Below the pieces are notes generated by a model. That model was given only the letters and a program-made list of their open reading frames with translations, ran no database searches and was not told where the DNA came from. From the NCBI GenBank assembly GCA_016200355.1, contig JACQEY010000078.1, positions 1-58,987 on the forward strand: DNA of 58,987 nucleotides, written 5' to 3'. This document shows positions 35,285 through 44,675 of the stretch, piece by piece. Each line of letters opens with the position of its first letter. The stretch's first letter is position 1. This DNA comes from Nitrospirota bacterium. Its GTDB lineage: Bacteria; Nitrospirota; Nitrospiria; Nitrospirales; Nitrospiraceae. The position numbers were made by a program, and so were the translations under genes.

Positions 35285-35302
35285 ATAAGATCCCCATTAA
35301 TG

Positions 35303-36259
35303 TTAATGGCCCGTCATCGCAGGGAATAGCACCCGAACCATTTTGATGCAGGCCGGGCCAATAACGACCATAAACATGCTCGGGAAGATAAAGAAAATGA
35401 GAGGCAACAGCAGTTTCACCGGCAACTTTGCGGCCAACTCCTCTGCTTTGAGTCGACGAGTGGTGCGCATGGAATCGGCGTGCACCCGAAGGGCTTGACC
35501 GATACTGGTCCCGAACCGGTCCGTCTGTATGAGGAGCGCGACCAGATTTCTCACCTCTTCCAAGTCCGTGCGATGCGCAAGATTCCTGAGCGCTTCCTGT
35601 CTGGACACGCCGGTTCTCAATTCCAATGCCAAGATGTTCAATTCATCACTCAATTCTGGGTGAGCCCGCTTGACCTCTTCACCGACTCGACCGATAGCTT
35701 GATCCAACCCCAGCCCTGCCTCCACGCAGACGACCATCAAATCCAAAGCATCCGGGATGGCTCGCTGCAGCTTGTCCTTGCGAACAGCGATGGCCCTTCG
35801 CAACCAGTATGCTGGAGCATAATAGCCACAAGCTGCAGCCAGGACATAGAAAAATGTCAATTTTGAAGCACTAGGAAACCCCAACACCTTTGCGGGAATC
35901 ATCGCCAACAGGCAGACGATGACAATGGCCAACAAGAGCTTCGCGCCAACGAAAATGACGGAAGACTTCCCGGAGCGATAGCCCGCGTTGATCAAGAGGC
36001 GACGAGTCGCCCGAACCTTCTCGACATTGGATGGCTGATTGAACTTCCCAAACCATTCCAGCAAAGCCTGCAATTGCGCCTTGAGCACTTCGGCCATTCC
36101 GACAGGAGCCGCTTCAGATTCGGTGGCACCACTGGGTCCGTTAGCCCTGCGCCGCCACGCCTGCAAGGCTTCACGGGAATTGAAATAGAGAAAGACTGCT
36201 GAGCTTGCCAGCATGACTGTAAGAAATGTGACCAGCGCGACGATCAGAGGGACATCCAT
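35303..36259 (-). CDS. tadC: Tad pilus inner-membrane platform protein TadC
   Basis: This GspF/PilC-type protein (318 aa) has the F-domain motif LDLMVVCVEAGLGLDQAIGRVGEEV followed by LALELRTGVSRQEALRNLAHRT and terminal membrane segments (MVVIGPACIKMVRV). It forms the base of the Flp pilus machine with TadB. The ATG at 36259 is preferred because AAGGAG lies six bases upstream; the frame opens at 36286, overlapping tadB. Confidence 0.88.
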   Translation of the reverse strand: MDVPLIVALVTFLTVMLASSAVFLYFNSREALQAWRRRANGPSGATESEAAPVGMAEVLKAQLQALLEWFGKFNQPSNVEKVRATRRLLINAGYRSGKSSVIFVGAKLLLAIVIVCLLAMIPAKVLGFPSASKLTFFYVLAAACGYYAPAYWLRRAIAVRKDKLQRAIPDALDLMVVCVEAGLGLDQAIGRVGEEVKRAHPELSDELNILALELRTGVSRQEALRNLAHRTDLEEVRNLVALLIQTDRFGTSIGQALRVHADSMRTTRRLKAEELAAKLPVKLLLPLIFFIFPSMFMVVIGPACIKMVRVLFPAMTGH

Positions 36260-36269
36260 GGGTAACTCC

Positions 36270-37235
36270 TTAGACCTTGATAGCAACCATGCGCTTCATG
36301 ACGATGGCTCCTGTCACCATCAGAAAACTCCCGACCATGACCATATTCTGCCCCATAGGGTCCGTGAACAGCGTCGACATATAGTCAGGATTCATCACAT
36401 AGAGGGCACCGCCGACAACCAGGGGGAGGCAGAATAAAATAATCCCGGAGAATCGCCCTTCGGCCGACAAGGCATTCACTTTCAGTTGCAATTCGAATCG
36501 CTTGCGGATCAAGCTTGCGAGCGAATCGATGATTTCGGCCAAGTTTCCGCCGGTTTCCCGCTGAACTAACACAGCCGTGACAAAGAATCGTAAATCGACA
36601 CAGTCCAGTCGATCTGTCATATTTTGGAGCGCCTGCGGGAGAGCCACCCCCATAGACGCCTCATCGGCAACACGCTTGAACTCGATACCGATGGGGTCGG
36701 CGGCTTCATCTCCCACCAGCTTCAACCCGACCGAGAAGGCATGGCCGGCGCGGAGAGCCCGCGAGACCAATTCAAGCGCTTCCGGCAATTGACTCTCAAA
36801 CTTCGCCATCCGTTGACTCTTCAGCCAGTAGAGATAGCCGTAAGGAAGGGTGCCGAGTACGGCGGCCATGAGAAGAGCAAACACCCAGGTCTGATGCATC
36901 GAAAAGGCAAGCAGCAGCGCGCCCAGCGCCAAAAGCGGCGTGGCCAGCACAAAGATGCCCAAGGGCACACGACAATCGGCCTGTCGGTGAAGCACACGGA
37001 GCGGTTGGAAACGCCGCACCTTCATCAAGAGATCGTTCAGCCAAGGAATGTCGCTGAATGAGTCCTTCCGCATGATCTCCATTTGCGCAACCGCCTCAGG
37101 GGCCGACCACTTCTGCAGCCGTTCGACCACGCGGTCTGTTCCACGCGGCGACATCACTCGGTAGGCCGCCGCAGAGGCGTACATCACCAAAAGAATCGTT
37201 CCGAAAATGCCGAGTGCGATCAGACCGGTCAACAT
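36270..37235 (-). CDS. tadB: Tad pilus inner-membrane platform protein TadB
   Basis: The 321-residue protein has the GspF-type segment [28 protein letters not shown] and the [23 protein letters not shown] motif. Membrane helices are at the N-terminus and around 85-130 and 250-320. Its ATG overlaps the tadA stop (ATGTTGA), and it stops 10 bases before the preferred tadC start, so the three are coupled. Confidence 0.88.
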   Translation of the reverse strand: MLTGLIALGIFGTILLVMYASAAAYRVMSPRGTDRVVERLQKWSAPEAVAQMEIMRKDSFSDIPWLNDLLMKVRRFQPLRVLHRQADCRVPLGIFVLATPLLALGALLLAFSMHQTWVFALLMAAVLGTLPYGYLYWLKSQRMAKFESQLPEALELVSRALRAGHAFSVGLKLVGDEAADPIGIEFKRVADEASMGVALPQALQNMTDRLDCVDLRFFVTAVLVQRETGGNLAEIIDSLASLIRKRFELQLKVNALSAEGRFSGIILFCLPLVVGGALYVMNPDYMSTLFTDPMGQNMVMVGSFLMVTGAIVMKRMVAIKV

Positions 37236-38542
37236 TCGTACACCTTTTGCGAATCAAACAGATCGGGCGAAAGAGCCACACCTTTGGCAGTCAGTCGCTC
37301 AGCAAACTTTGGGCGAACACCGGTCGCCTTGAATCGGCCTTTGACGTTCCGATTCTCATCGAGACCGGTCTGCTGGAAGGTAAAGAGTTCCTGCAAGGTA
37401 ATGATGTCCCCCTCCATGCCGACGACTTCTTGCAGACTGATCAATTTCCTCGTCCCGTCAGATAGCCGCGCAATCTGGATAATCACGTCTAATGCGGATG
37501 AAACATAATGCCGCATCGCCTTCGCCGCCAGATTGAACCCTGCCATCGACACCAAGGTCTCAATCCTGGTCAGAGCATCTCGACAGGAATTGGCATGGAC
37601 CGTCGTCAAGGATCCGTCGTGACCGGTGTTCATGGCTTGGAGCATATCCAAGCTCTCTGCACCACGAACCTCGCCCACGATGATCCGATCCGGACGCATA
37701 CGGAGGGCATTTTTCACCAAGTCACGCTGCGCGATCTCGCCCTTTCCTTCGAGATTGGCTGGGCGTGTTTCCAGACGGACCACGTGATCCTGGCGTAATT
37801 GCAACTCGGCTGCGTCCTCGATCGTCACGATCCGTTCATTATTCGGGATAAACCCAGACAGCACGTTCAAGAGAGTGGTTTTCCCGGAGCCGGTTCCGCC
37901 TGAAATCAGCACGTTCAGCCGAGCTTGCACAATCGCCTTCAACAACTCGCCGACTTCCGGCGTCAGCGATCGCTTTTCAACCAGGTGATACAGCTGCAAT
38001 GGATCCTTGCTGAACTTTCTGATCGAGAGCGATGGCCCGTCGATCGCAAGCGGAGGAAGAATGGCATTGACGCGGGATCCGTCCGCGAGCCTGGCATCCA
38101 CCATCGGCACTGACTCATCGATGCGCCGCCCGACGCGCGAGACGATCTTTTCAATGATTTTTTTGAGATGGGCATCGTCCTTGAACTGGATAGGTGTCAG
38201 CTCCAGGCGTCCAGATCGCTCAACGAAGACCTGTTTGTGCCCATTCACGAGGATGTCGTTGACGGTCTCGTCCGCCAACAACGGCTCCAACGGCCCCAAC
38301 CCCAGCACCTCGTGCAGAATGTCCTGCGTGATTTGTGTCCGTTCCCGTTGATTGAGCGAGACCGATTCCTCTTGCAGCAATTGCTCGATCAGCTTGGTCA
38401 ACTGGGCAGTCACAGCATCCTGCGACATCGTGCTCAACGCAGTGAGATCGAGCAACTCGATCACACGTTGATGCAGCCGATCTTTTAACTCATGATAGTG
38501 GGCTGTGACCTCAGCCCCGTTGGTCTGTTTCACTGTGAGCAT
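37229..38542 (-). CDS. tadA: Tad pilus assembly ATPase TadA (CpaF family)
   Basis: The 437-residue secretion ATPase has Walker [15 protein letters not shown] near 217, the Asp box, and the Walker B/His region [30 protein letters not shown]. Its N-terminal region ([17 protein letters not shown]) is CpaF-like. It powers Flp pilus assembly on the cytoplasmic side. It is the first of tadABC; a 120-base repeat-containing gap separates it from tadZ. Confidence 0.93.
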   Translation of the reverse strand: MLTVKQTNGAEVTAHYHELKDRLHQRVIELLDLTALSTMSQDAVTAQLTKLIEQLLQEESVSLNQRERTQITQDILHEVLGLGPLEPLLADETVNDILVNGHKQVFVERSGRLELTPIQFKDDAHLKKIIEKIVSRVGRRIDESVPMVDARLADGSRVNAILPPLAIDGPSLSIRKFSKDPLQLYHLVEKRSLTPEVGELLKAIVQARLNVLISGGTGSGKTTLLNVLSGFIPNNERIVTIEDAAELQLRQDHVVRLETRPANLEGKGEIAQRDLVKNALRMRPDRIIVGEVRGAESLDMLQAMNTGHDGSLTTVHANSCRDALTRIETLVSMAGFNLAAKAMRHYVSSALDVIIQIARLSDGTRKLISLQEVVGMEGDIITLQELFTFQQTGLDENRNVKGRFKATGVRPKFAERLTAKGVALSPDLFDSQKVYEC

Positions 38543-38562
38543 AGTGTCTACGTGCCCTCCTC

Positions 38563-38632
38563 TACCCGTGAAGCGTGAATCGTATCCTGAAGATCGACGT
38601 ATCTCGTGAAGCGTCGTTCGTATCTCGTCTCA
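38563..38632. repeat. GTGAAGCGTCGTTCGTATCTCG-type low-complexity repeat
   Basis: Degenerate units of CGTGAAGCGT and GTATCTCGT repeat in the gap between tadZ and tadA. Related words occur near 14311-14330 and 31613-31632. Confidence 0.6.
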
Positions 38633-38662
38633 GATCAGACCTACCGAAGGAACGAATGACGT

Positions 38663-39886
38663 CTATACGACCGACGGCTTTCCTTTTGTCTCAGGCCCGA
38701 AGCTCGGGAGATATCGCCCGAAGAATGAAGCCGACTTACTCCGCTCTTTCCCTGAGGGCGTCCCGTTGACTGCAGCCTTCTCGCCGATGAGCTGATCGGT
38801 CCCTCGCAAGTACCATTGTCCGATCGTCGTCCTCGACGCCATGATCGTGAGCGGCTTCCCATGGTCGAGAGCCTCCTTGGCCGTCCCATAGTCGTTCGGA
38901 ATGAGTCCCGCCATCCGCAGGCCCAACAGGTCTTCGGTCTCGTTCAACAAGTCCTTCTGATCGTTCACGTACCGATTGACGACCAGCAACACCTTGCCGG
39001 CTGGGTACTGCGCGGCGCCCAAGGCCTCCAGCAACCGCTTGGTTCGACGGATGGCCGGCAACGAGAGTGTCGTGACGACGATGATCTGATCGGAACAATC
39101 CAGCGCTTCCTTGACCGCCGACTCCAGCACATGTCCGCAATCCACGAAGACATGCCGGTGCATCGATCGGAGGAGACCGATCACACGCATCGTGCTGCCG
39201 GCCGACGGCTCGGCTTCATCAAACCCCTCATAGCCAGACGCGAGAAGATGGAGCCCGGACGCATGTTGCGCCAAGCTGCTCCGGACGATCGTTTCATCCA
39301 GCCGCGAGATGTCTTTCGCAAGATGCTTCAGCCCTTGAGCCACATGGAGGTCCAAGAACAATCCGAGATCTCCGCCGTGCATGTCGAGATCCATCAAGGC
39401 CACCGACTCATGTTGCCGCGCATGCTGGACGGATGTCGCAAGATTCGTGGCCACCGTGCTCGCGCCCACCCCGCCTCTCGCCCCAATCACGCTGACGACT
39501 CTGCCTGGCTGCATCTCCGCACCGGACCCTCGCCCGGTGAATCGCTCTTCGAACCGCGCAAGGGCCGGCTCCACCTCTTGGCGGGTCAGGGGCTGAGGCA
39601 AGAACTCCTTCACCCCGAGCCGGAACGCTTCCAAGAGCATCTGTGGGTCTGTCCGCGAGGCTGTAAGAAACACTTCGAGGTCAGGCGATGCGTTCAGCAG
39701 TTCACGGATGTGGCTAAACGTCTGTTGCGGGCGCGATTCGTCCAATTCGAGCAACAACATGTCCGCCGCGCCGGTCCCCTGCCCTTTGGTGACCAGATAG
39801 TCTCGCCGACGCGAGACGATCTCCTCAAAAGTCTGCCGAGCCGCTTCATTTCGACAGTCAATCGACACTGCAATCAATCGAGCCAT
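38663..39886 (-). CDS. tadZ: Tad pilus localisation ATPase TadZ (CpaE/MinD-like)
   Basis: The 407-residue protein has an N-terminal response-regulator-like domain (residues about 1-115) without an obvious phospho-acceptor set. A MinD/ParA-type ATPase follows with deviant Walker A GARGGVGASTVATNLA near 134, LMDLDMHGGDLGLFLDLH, and VFVDCGH. TadZ places the Tad machine at its site in the cell. The ATG follows GAGGAGACTTGC. Confidence 0.88.
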   Translation of the reverse strand: MARLIAVSIDCRNEAARQTFEEIVSRRRDYLVTKGQGTGAADMLLLELDESRPQQTFSHIRELLNASPDLEVFLTASRTDPQMLLEAFRLGVKEFLPQPLTRQEVEPALARFEERFTGRGSGAEMQPGRVVSVIGARGGVGASTVATNLATSVQHARQHESVALMDLDMHGGDLGLFLDLHVAQGLKHLAKDISRLDETIVRSSLAQHASGLHLLASGYEGFDEAEPSAGSTMRVIGLLRSMHRHVFVDCGHVLESAVKEALDCSDQIIVVTTLSLPAIRRTKRLLEALGAAQYPAGKVLLVVNRYVNDQKDLLNETEDLLGLRMAGLIPNDYGTAKEALDHGKPLTIMASRTTIGQWYLRGTDQLIGEKAAVNGTPSGKERSKSASFFGRYLPSFGPETKGKPSVV

Positions 39887-39913
39887 GCAAGCAAGTCTCC
39901 TCAGTTGCGCAAT

Positions 39914-40987
39914 TTATTGGACAAGACCAGGCACCGTGGTGAACACCCCAAACGCAGGCCCGCCACCCACCCCTCCCGACTGGAACAGTGGGCATGAGAC
40001 ATTCCCTACAATCGTCGCGCCTGGCTGGCCATGGACATTGGTAATCGCGATGTTGGCGTACCCGACGATCGGGATCGCTCCGCTCGGGTGACAGGAGTTG
40101 CCTTGATAGACCGGCACCAAGGCGTCCCACACGCCACTCGCATCTTTCTTTGCATTGAACAGATTCACCAACGCAGTCCAGGTTGGATTGCTCAAGGTTC
40201 CATTTGTAAAGTTGAGTTGCGTCTGGCCTGCCGTAGTGGGCGGCGCCTGATATGTTCCATTAATCATGCCGTTGATGATGTTTCTCATAGCAATATCATT
40301 TGATGGAGACTGATTAAACGTTGTAAACCCGGCACAAGATTGCGGAGTCCCGTTGCTGGGGTACAGCATGATCGAATCTCCGCACCCATACTGACTAAAG
40401 AACAATTGAGAGATGGCTAGCGGTAGATCCAGCGCACCAGGAGGAGTTGATCCGAGGGCGGTGAGTTCCGCGGTGGCCACCGCGCTCACATTCACACTCG
40501 TCATACCGACGACGCCGGCCAAGAAGGTGCTGATCGGACCATTCGCGCTGCCGTCGCGATGGGTCACGACATTCACAGCCCGAGGCTGATTGGCTGTCAC
40601 AGCAAACGTTCTGGTCGCCGAATCCCACAGGCCGATCCCAACGTCAGCGGCATTCACCGTCACATTCACAGCTGCCGCTTGATTCAGGACTGCCGCCGCC
40701 TGCGCATCAGCCACGATCGCTGCATGGTCTCCGCCAGTGAGGGTATAGGCCGCCATCGCAGCGGGCGTCATCCCTTCATAGGCGACCCCCAACGTCCTCG
40801 CGCCGGCCAATGCGGCGGCATCCGCCGCATTCTGCAGCTCATTCCTCGCCACCAAGGCGTGGCCGACATCGATCGCGGCCGCCGCCATGGCCAGTAACAC
40901 CGTCAACGAGAGCGCCACCATCACCGCGGTGGCTCCGCGAGAATTATCGAGCGGCTGTCTAAGCCGTTTCACAACTGTGATACTCAT
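39914..40987 (-). CDS. tadG: TadG-like pseudopilin/minor pilus protein
   Basis: The N-terminus has the Tad domain hydrophobic helix after RGATAVMVALSLTVLLAMAAAAIDVGHALVARNELQNAADAAALAGA. The rest (residues 70-357) is a beta-rich extracellular part with several Cys residues, ending in a Gly/Pro-rich tail. The ATG at 40987 is preferred because AGGAGTGGCACC precedes it; an ATG at 41023 overlaps the tadE end. Confidence 0.83.
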   Translation of the reverse strand: MSITVVKRLRQPLDNSRGATAVMVALSLTVLLAMAAAAIDVGHALVARNELQNAADAAALAGARTLGVAYEGMTPAAMAAYTLTGGDHAAIVADAQAAAVLNQAAAVNVTVNAADVGIGLWDSATRTFAVTANQPRAVNVVTHRDGSANGPISTFLAGVVGMTSVNVSAVATAELTALGSTPPGALDLPLAISQLFFSQYGCGDSIMLYPSNGTPQSCAGFTTFNQSPSNDIAMRNIINGMINGTYQAPPTTAGQTQLNFTNGTLSNPTWTALVNLFNAKKDASGVWDALVPVYQGNSCHPSGAIPIVGYANIAITNVHGQPGATIVGNVSCPLFQSGGVGGGPAFGVFTTVPGLVQ

Positions 40988-41015
40988 GGTGCCACTCCTT
41001 CGGTCGTTCATCGGC

Positions 41016-41420
41016 TTATTCATGGCGCATCGCCGTCGTCATCGTAATCGGAAGAGGACTGGGCAGGCCCAGCACTGTCGGGATATAGGGAATCAACCAG
41101 GGATAGCGATAGGTCGCCGTCACCGTCAGCGATGCAGGGCGCGCCCCTCCCGCTCCTGCCACGGTAACCGTTACATCTGATAGGTTAATCCCCGTTCCAG
41201 TGAGATAGGTCGTGGCAATCGTCTCAATTTCCCCCGCCGTCGGCTTGGGAGTTACCAGGACGATCCCCGCCCGCGCCCCTTCCCTGCTCGCATTGGTGAC
41301 GACTTCGCGGCCATACATAATCATGCCGAATTCGATGATTCCGAAGAGGAGTGTCAAGAGCACCGGCAACAGAAGCGCAAATTCCGCCGCCGCCGCGCCA
41401 CGCTCGTTTAGTTTTTGCAT
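41016..41420 (-). CDS. tadE: TadE-family minor pseudopilin
   Basis: The 134-residue protein begins KLNERGAAAAEFALLLPVLLTLLFGIIEFG with the TadE motif: a short basic leader, processing Gly, AAAEFALLLP hydrophobic helix and the E of EFG. A beta-rich tail follows. TadE is cut by TadV. The ATG at 41420 is placed after GGGGATGTATCCC. Confidence 0.88.
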   Translation of the reverse strand: MQKLNERGAAAAEFALLLPVLLTLLFGIIEFGMIMYGREVVTNASREGARAGIVLVTPKPTAGEIETIATTYLTGTGINLSDVTVTVAGAGGARPASLTVTATYRYPWLIPYIPTVLGLPSPLPITMTTAMRHE

Positions 41421-41441
41421 GGGATACATCCCCTTAGCGGA

Positions 41442-41717
41442 CTACCTGGTTTTTACGCCACTGGACACAATCGATCTATCGAAGTTCGCATCAGGCTTCT
41501 CGAAGTCTTTCCGATAGGCCTCCATCGCGGTCGCATTCACTTTCCCGTCTTGGCCCTCAACCTGGCCGAGCTGTTCGCCAGCCGCGGGATTCAGCGCCTG
41601 CTTGGCCCGCATATTCTGATAGGACGTCCCCCAGTTCGGGCTGATCGTCGTAGGAGCACAGGCCCCGACCACCAGACCCACGCTCAACACCGCTAAGATC
41701 CCTTTCTTGATTCTCAT
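41442..41717 (-). CDS. Small Tad-locus lipoprotein (91 aa)
   Basis: A lipoprotein signal ends at GLVVGAC. The mature 70 residues include PNWGTSYQNMRAKQALNPAA and a Gly/Glu-rich centre. Similar small lipoproteins occur at the same place in other Tad loci, between the secretin and tadE genes; a pilotin-like role for the secretin is a guess. The start follows GAGGAGAATGCA. Confidence 0.75.
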   Translation of the reverse strand: MRIKKGILAVLSVGLVVGACAPTTISPNWGTSYQNMRAKQALNPAAGEQLGQVEGQDGKVNATAMEAYRKDFEKPDANFDRSIVSSGVKTR

Positions 41718-41765
41718 TGCATTCTCCTCTTCATTTCTCAGTCAACGACGTTCAACCTGTCTCGT

Positions 41766-43019
41766 TTACGGCACGATATGTCCGACCTGTCCCTCCATGG
41801 CGCCGACTCTGGTCACACGGTTGGAGAGTACTTCGGCCGCTGGCGACTTTTGGCCGGCCTTTCCTCCAAAGTACCCTTTTTCCGAGAACCCCAGCAGATA
41901 GATGAGTCCGCCGATCGCAAAACTCTGCCCGTCGGCCAGCTCGATCGTCGTCGCGGCCCGCCTTGTCGTGATGGCCGGCACCACAAAACCCTGCAGCCGC
42001 AGCGCATTCTGAAAATCCAGTTCCGATACTTCCGGGGCGACAGTCAGACTGATGTGCTTGCTGTTTATGATGTTCGGCGTGAACACCAACCCGACCCCGA
42101 ATTTCTTGAACTGGACCGTGACCAATCCAAATGCCTGCGGAACGGGAATGGGAAACTCCCCGCCGGCAAGAAAGGCTGCTTCCTGGCCGTTCAAAGCCAC
42201 CAGCGTCGGCTTGGCGAGCACCTTGATAAGATTCTCTTCCTTGAGCGCGTCAACAAATCCGGTCCACGACAGGCTCCCGGTATCGAACCCGAATGCCCCT
42301 TGGATGGCCTGTGTGACCGCAGTAGTCACCGTAGCCGCCCCGCCGCCAACACCGGGGTTGGTGAAGCCTGCGAGGCTGGTGAGGCCTCCGAGCAATGACA
42401 CACCAAACTCATTTGAACCGATCACATTGAAATTGACCCCGAGCCGCCTGATCAATTCCCGGTTCATTTCTGCGACTCGCACTTCGAGCATGACCTGTTG
42501 AACCCCTCCCACCTGCATGGCATTGACAACCTTCTTCGGCGCGTAGGCTTCGGCCATGCTCAACGCACGGGTCAGATTGTTGGCATTCGACGCTGTTCCG
42601 GACAGGGTAATGTGATCATGGCTGGAGGTGACAAGGATGTCCTTTTCCTCCGACAACGTTTTGTGGATATTCTCTTTCAGGCGGCTCAAGTCGGGCACAA
42701 TGACCACGTCGTACATGCTGATCATCTTGCCGCTCTCATTCCAGAGCATCAGATTGGTGACCCCGGTCGTCTTGCCGGTGAGGTAAATCTGCGTGGGGGA
42801 CAACACCACCGTATCCGCAACATCGGGGTTCGCCAGCGACGCCCGCTTGATGGCCACCGGCAAGTCCAACACTTTCGACTTGCCCGAGGTCAATTCAAGT
42901 TTCTGACTGTCGTGCTGCTCGACAGCCCCTGTCGCAGAGTCCTGCGCAGCATAGGATGCGCTCGTTGAAGAGATCCCCACTATAAGGCCTAGAATCATCA
43001 TCACGTCACGTTGTTTCAT
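41766..43019 (-). CDS. rcpA: Tad pilus secretin RcpA (CpaC family)
   Basis: The 417-residue protein has a signal peptide ending ASYAAQ and then the CpaC N-domain (LPVAIKRASLANPDVADTVVLSPTQIYLTGKTTGVTNLMLW). A BON/secretin N1 domain and the secretin C-domain follow (LAKPTLVALNGQEAAFLAGGEFPIPV, FKKFGVGLVFTPNI). It forms the outer-membrane channel for the Flp pilus. The start is either ATG at 43025 or at 43019; the second has GGAGG at good distance. Confidence 0.9.
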   Translation of the reverse strand: MKQRDVMMILGLIVGISSTSASYAAQDSATGAVEQHDSQKLELTSGKSKVLDLPVAIKRASLANPDVADTVVLSPTQIYLTGKTTGVTNLMLWNESGKMISMYDVVIVPDLSRLKENIHKTLSEEKDILVTSSHDHITLSGTASNANNLTRALSMAEAYAPKKVVNAMQVGGVQQVMLEVRVAEMNRELIRRLGVNFNVIGSNEFGVSLLGGLTSLAGFTNPGVGGGAATVTTAVTQAIQGAFGFDTGSLSWTGFVDALKEENLIKVLAKPTLVALNGQEAAFLAGGEFPIPVPQAFGLVTVQFKKFGVGLVFTPNIINSKHISLTVAPEVSELDFQNALRLQGFVVPAITTRRAATTIELADGQSFAIGGLIYLLGFSEKGYFGGKAGQKSPAAEVLSNRVTRVGAMEGQVGHIVP

Positions 43020-43088
43020 CGCCATATTCCTCCAGGGTCTTGGTAGCCAATCTTCTTGCCGCCGGATACGAACCGCTTTTTCGACACT

Positions 43089-43715
43089 TCAAAACTTCAA
43101 AGAGTTCACAGTCGTACCTTTGATTACTTCCACCGTGACCGTCTGTACATCCGGCGGAGGGTCTCCGATCGGGCTGGGATAGAGCTTGAGAAAATTCAGG
43201 ACCTTCTTCGGCGCATAGGCTTCCACCACAGCCAACACTTGACTGCGGTGCGACTCGCTCGACACCGTCCCAAAGATCGTCACATGATCATGCGTCCCCC
43301 TCAGTCGAAGATTGGTTTCATCCGGCAACAATTCGCCGAGATGCCGCTTCAACCGAGTGAGGTCGACCCCCACATCCAGATCGAATACAGCGAGAACCTG
43401 ATCGTCTTGCCCCCACAGCGTGAGGTTGGTCGTGCCATAGCCCTTCCCAGTGACATAGATCTGCTTCGGGCTCAGCACGATGGCATCGGCGATCTGCGGA
43501 TCAGCCAGCGACGCCCGCTTGATGGCGACCGGCAGATCTAAGACCGTGGACTTTCCCACGACAAGATTCACTTGTTGGCTCTCTGGCGCTTTCGCCACAA
43601 GAGCGATGCCCTTCTGCATCGCCATGGCTGCCGTGGGTCCCATCATGGCCCCACTGAGCACCAAGGCAACCCCCCATCGATAGCAATAGCCGGCTTGGTG
43701 ATGTATCATCTGCAT
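43089..43715 (-). CDS. Secretin N-domain-only protein (RcpA paralogue, no channel domain)
   Basis: The 208-residue protein repeats the N-domain of the neighbouring secretin: LPVAIKRASLADPQIADAIVLSPKQIYVTGKGYGTTNLTLW. It then has the BON-like region (HDHVTIFGTVSSESHRSQVLAVVEAYAPKKVLNFL) and stops before any secretin channel domain. It has a signal segment ending AMAMQKG. It may assist or cap the secretin. The ATG at 43715 lies after GGAGGCACGACA. Confidence 0.85.
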   Translation of the reverse strand: MQMIHHQAGYCYRWGVALVLSGAMMGPTAAMAMQKGIALVAKAPESQQVNLVVGKSTVLDLPVAIKRASLADPQIADAIVLSPKQIYVTGKGYGTTNLTLWGQDDQVLAVFDLDVGVDLTRLKRHLGELLPDETNLRLRGTHDHVTIFGTVSSESHRSQVLAVVEAYAPKKVLNFLKLYPSPIGDPPPDVQTVTVEVIKGTTVNSLKF

Positions 43716-43734
43716 TGTCGTGCCTCCATGAACC

Positions 43735-44571
43735 CTAGAACTTGATTTCCTTGCGGACATCGCCCTTGATGATCTCAACGCGAATGCCATCTTCCCCGTC
43801 TTGCCCCCCGTGACTCTTGGGTGCCGGCTTCGGACGCAACGAACTCATGAGCGCCCCCACATTGGCTCCCTTGGTCAACACCCGCGCACTGTTGAGCGGG
43901 TTCCGGAGCGCCAACCTCAGTTTGCCCTGGGTCGAGGCCAAGGCCAGCTTCTCCGCTTCTTCCACCGCCACTTCCACCGTAATCACCTGCACCGGTTTCG
44001 GCTCTTCGTCCTTGCCCTTCCGCTCCATCTGCGTGCCGGCTGCCAGAACTCTCACGTTATCCAAGATCATCTTCGCCATCGCATGTCCCTGTTTGCCGGC
44101 CTCCGGCTCAATGGTCACCATGACATCCACGCGATCGTTCGGCTTGATGAAGCCGGCCACGCCGATGACGTCGTCTACCTTCACCGACATGGCACGCTTA
44201 TTAGGATCGGTCACCGCCGCCACCCCGCCGTTCGTCGTGCCGAGTGGGGCCAGTTTTGACTCCAGGAGCAGTTCGTTCCTCTTGAGATCGACCAAAATCA
44301 CCCGGTCCTTGATGGCCTCCAAGCTGGTGAAGTGGCCTTCGGGGATCGCCCCCGAAGGGAACTCCTGCAGCTGCAACATTTCCGGCGTGAGCTTCGTTCC
44401 CCAGGAGAGATCCGCATTGGACACCAGCACCTGCACGTTCTTGTTCAAGGGAATCGGCGCCGCCATCAACCGGTTCTTTTCGTTCTGCAGCCAGGAGAAC
44501 ACAAAAAAACTGGTTATCAAGCCGAGTAACAATGCCGCACCAAGAAATGCCAGAGGCCGGTACCGCTTCAT
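43735..44571 (-). CDS. rcpC: Tad pilus periplasmic protein RcpC/CpaB
   Basis: The 278-residue protein has one N-terminal membrane anchor, then the CpaB/SAF domain (QVLVSNADLSWGTKLTPEMLQLQEFP, AMSVKVDDVIGVAGFIKPNDRVDVMVTIEP) and the C-terminal region VITVEVAVEEAEKLALASTQGKLRLALRNP. It is a periplasmic partner of the secretin. The start follows GAGGAGACGAAACC. Confidence 0.9.
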   Translation of the reverse strand: MKRYRPLAFLGAALLLGLITSFFVFSWLQNEKNRLMAAPIPLNKNVQVLVSNADLSWGTKLTPEMLQLQEFPSGAIPEGHFTSLEAIKDRVILVDLKRNELLLESKLAPLGTTNGGVAAVTDPNKRAMSVKVDDVIGVAGFIKPNDRVDVMVTIEPEAGKQGHAMAKMILDNVRVLAAGTQMERKGKDEEPKPVQVITVEVAVEEAEKLALASTQGKLRLALRNPLNSARVLTKGANVGALMSSLRPKPAPKSHGGQDGEDGIRVEIIKGDVRKEIKF

Positions 44572-44675
44572 GGTTTCGTCTCCTCTTCTGTCTTCGCGAA
44601 CTGTCTCATGTCTGATCGTATCGTTATCTGTCTCAACCCCATCTGTCGCAGTCTAGACCGAGGCCCGTCGGATAC

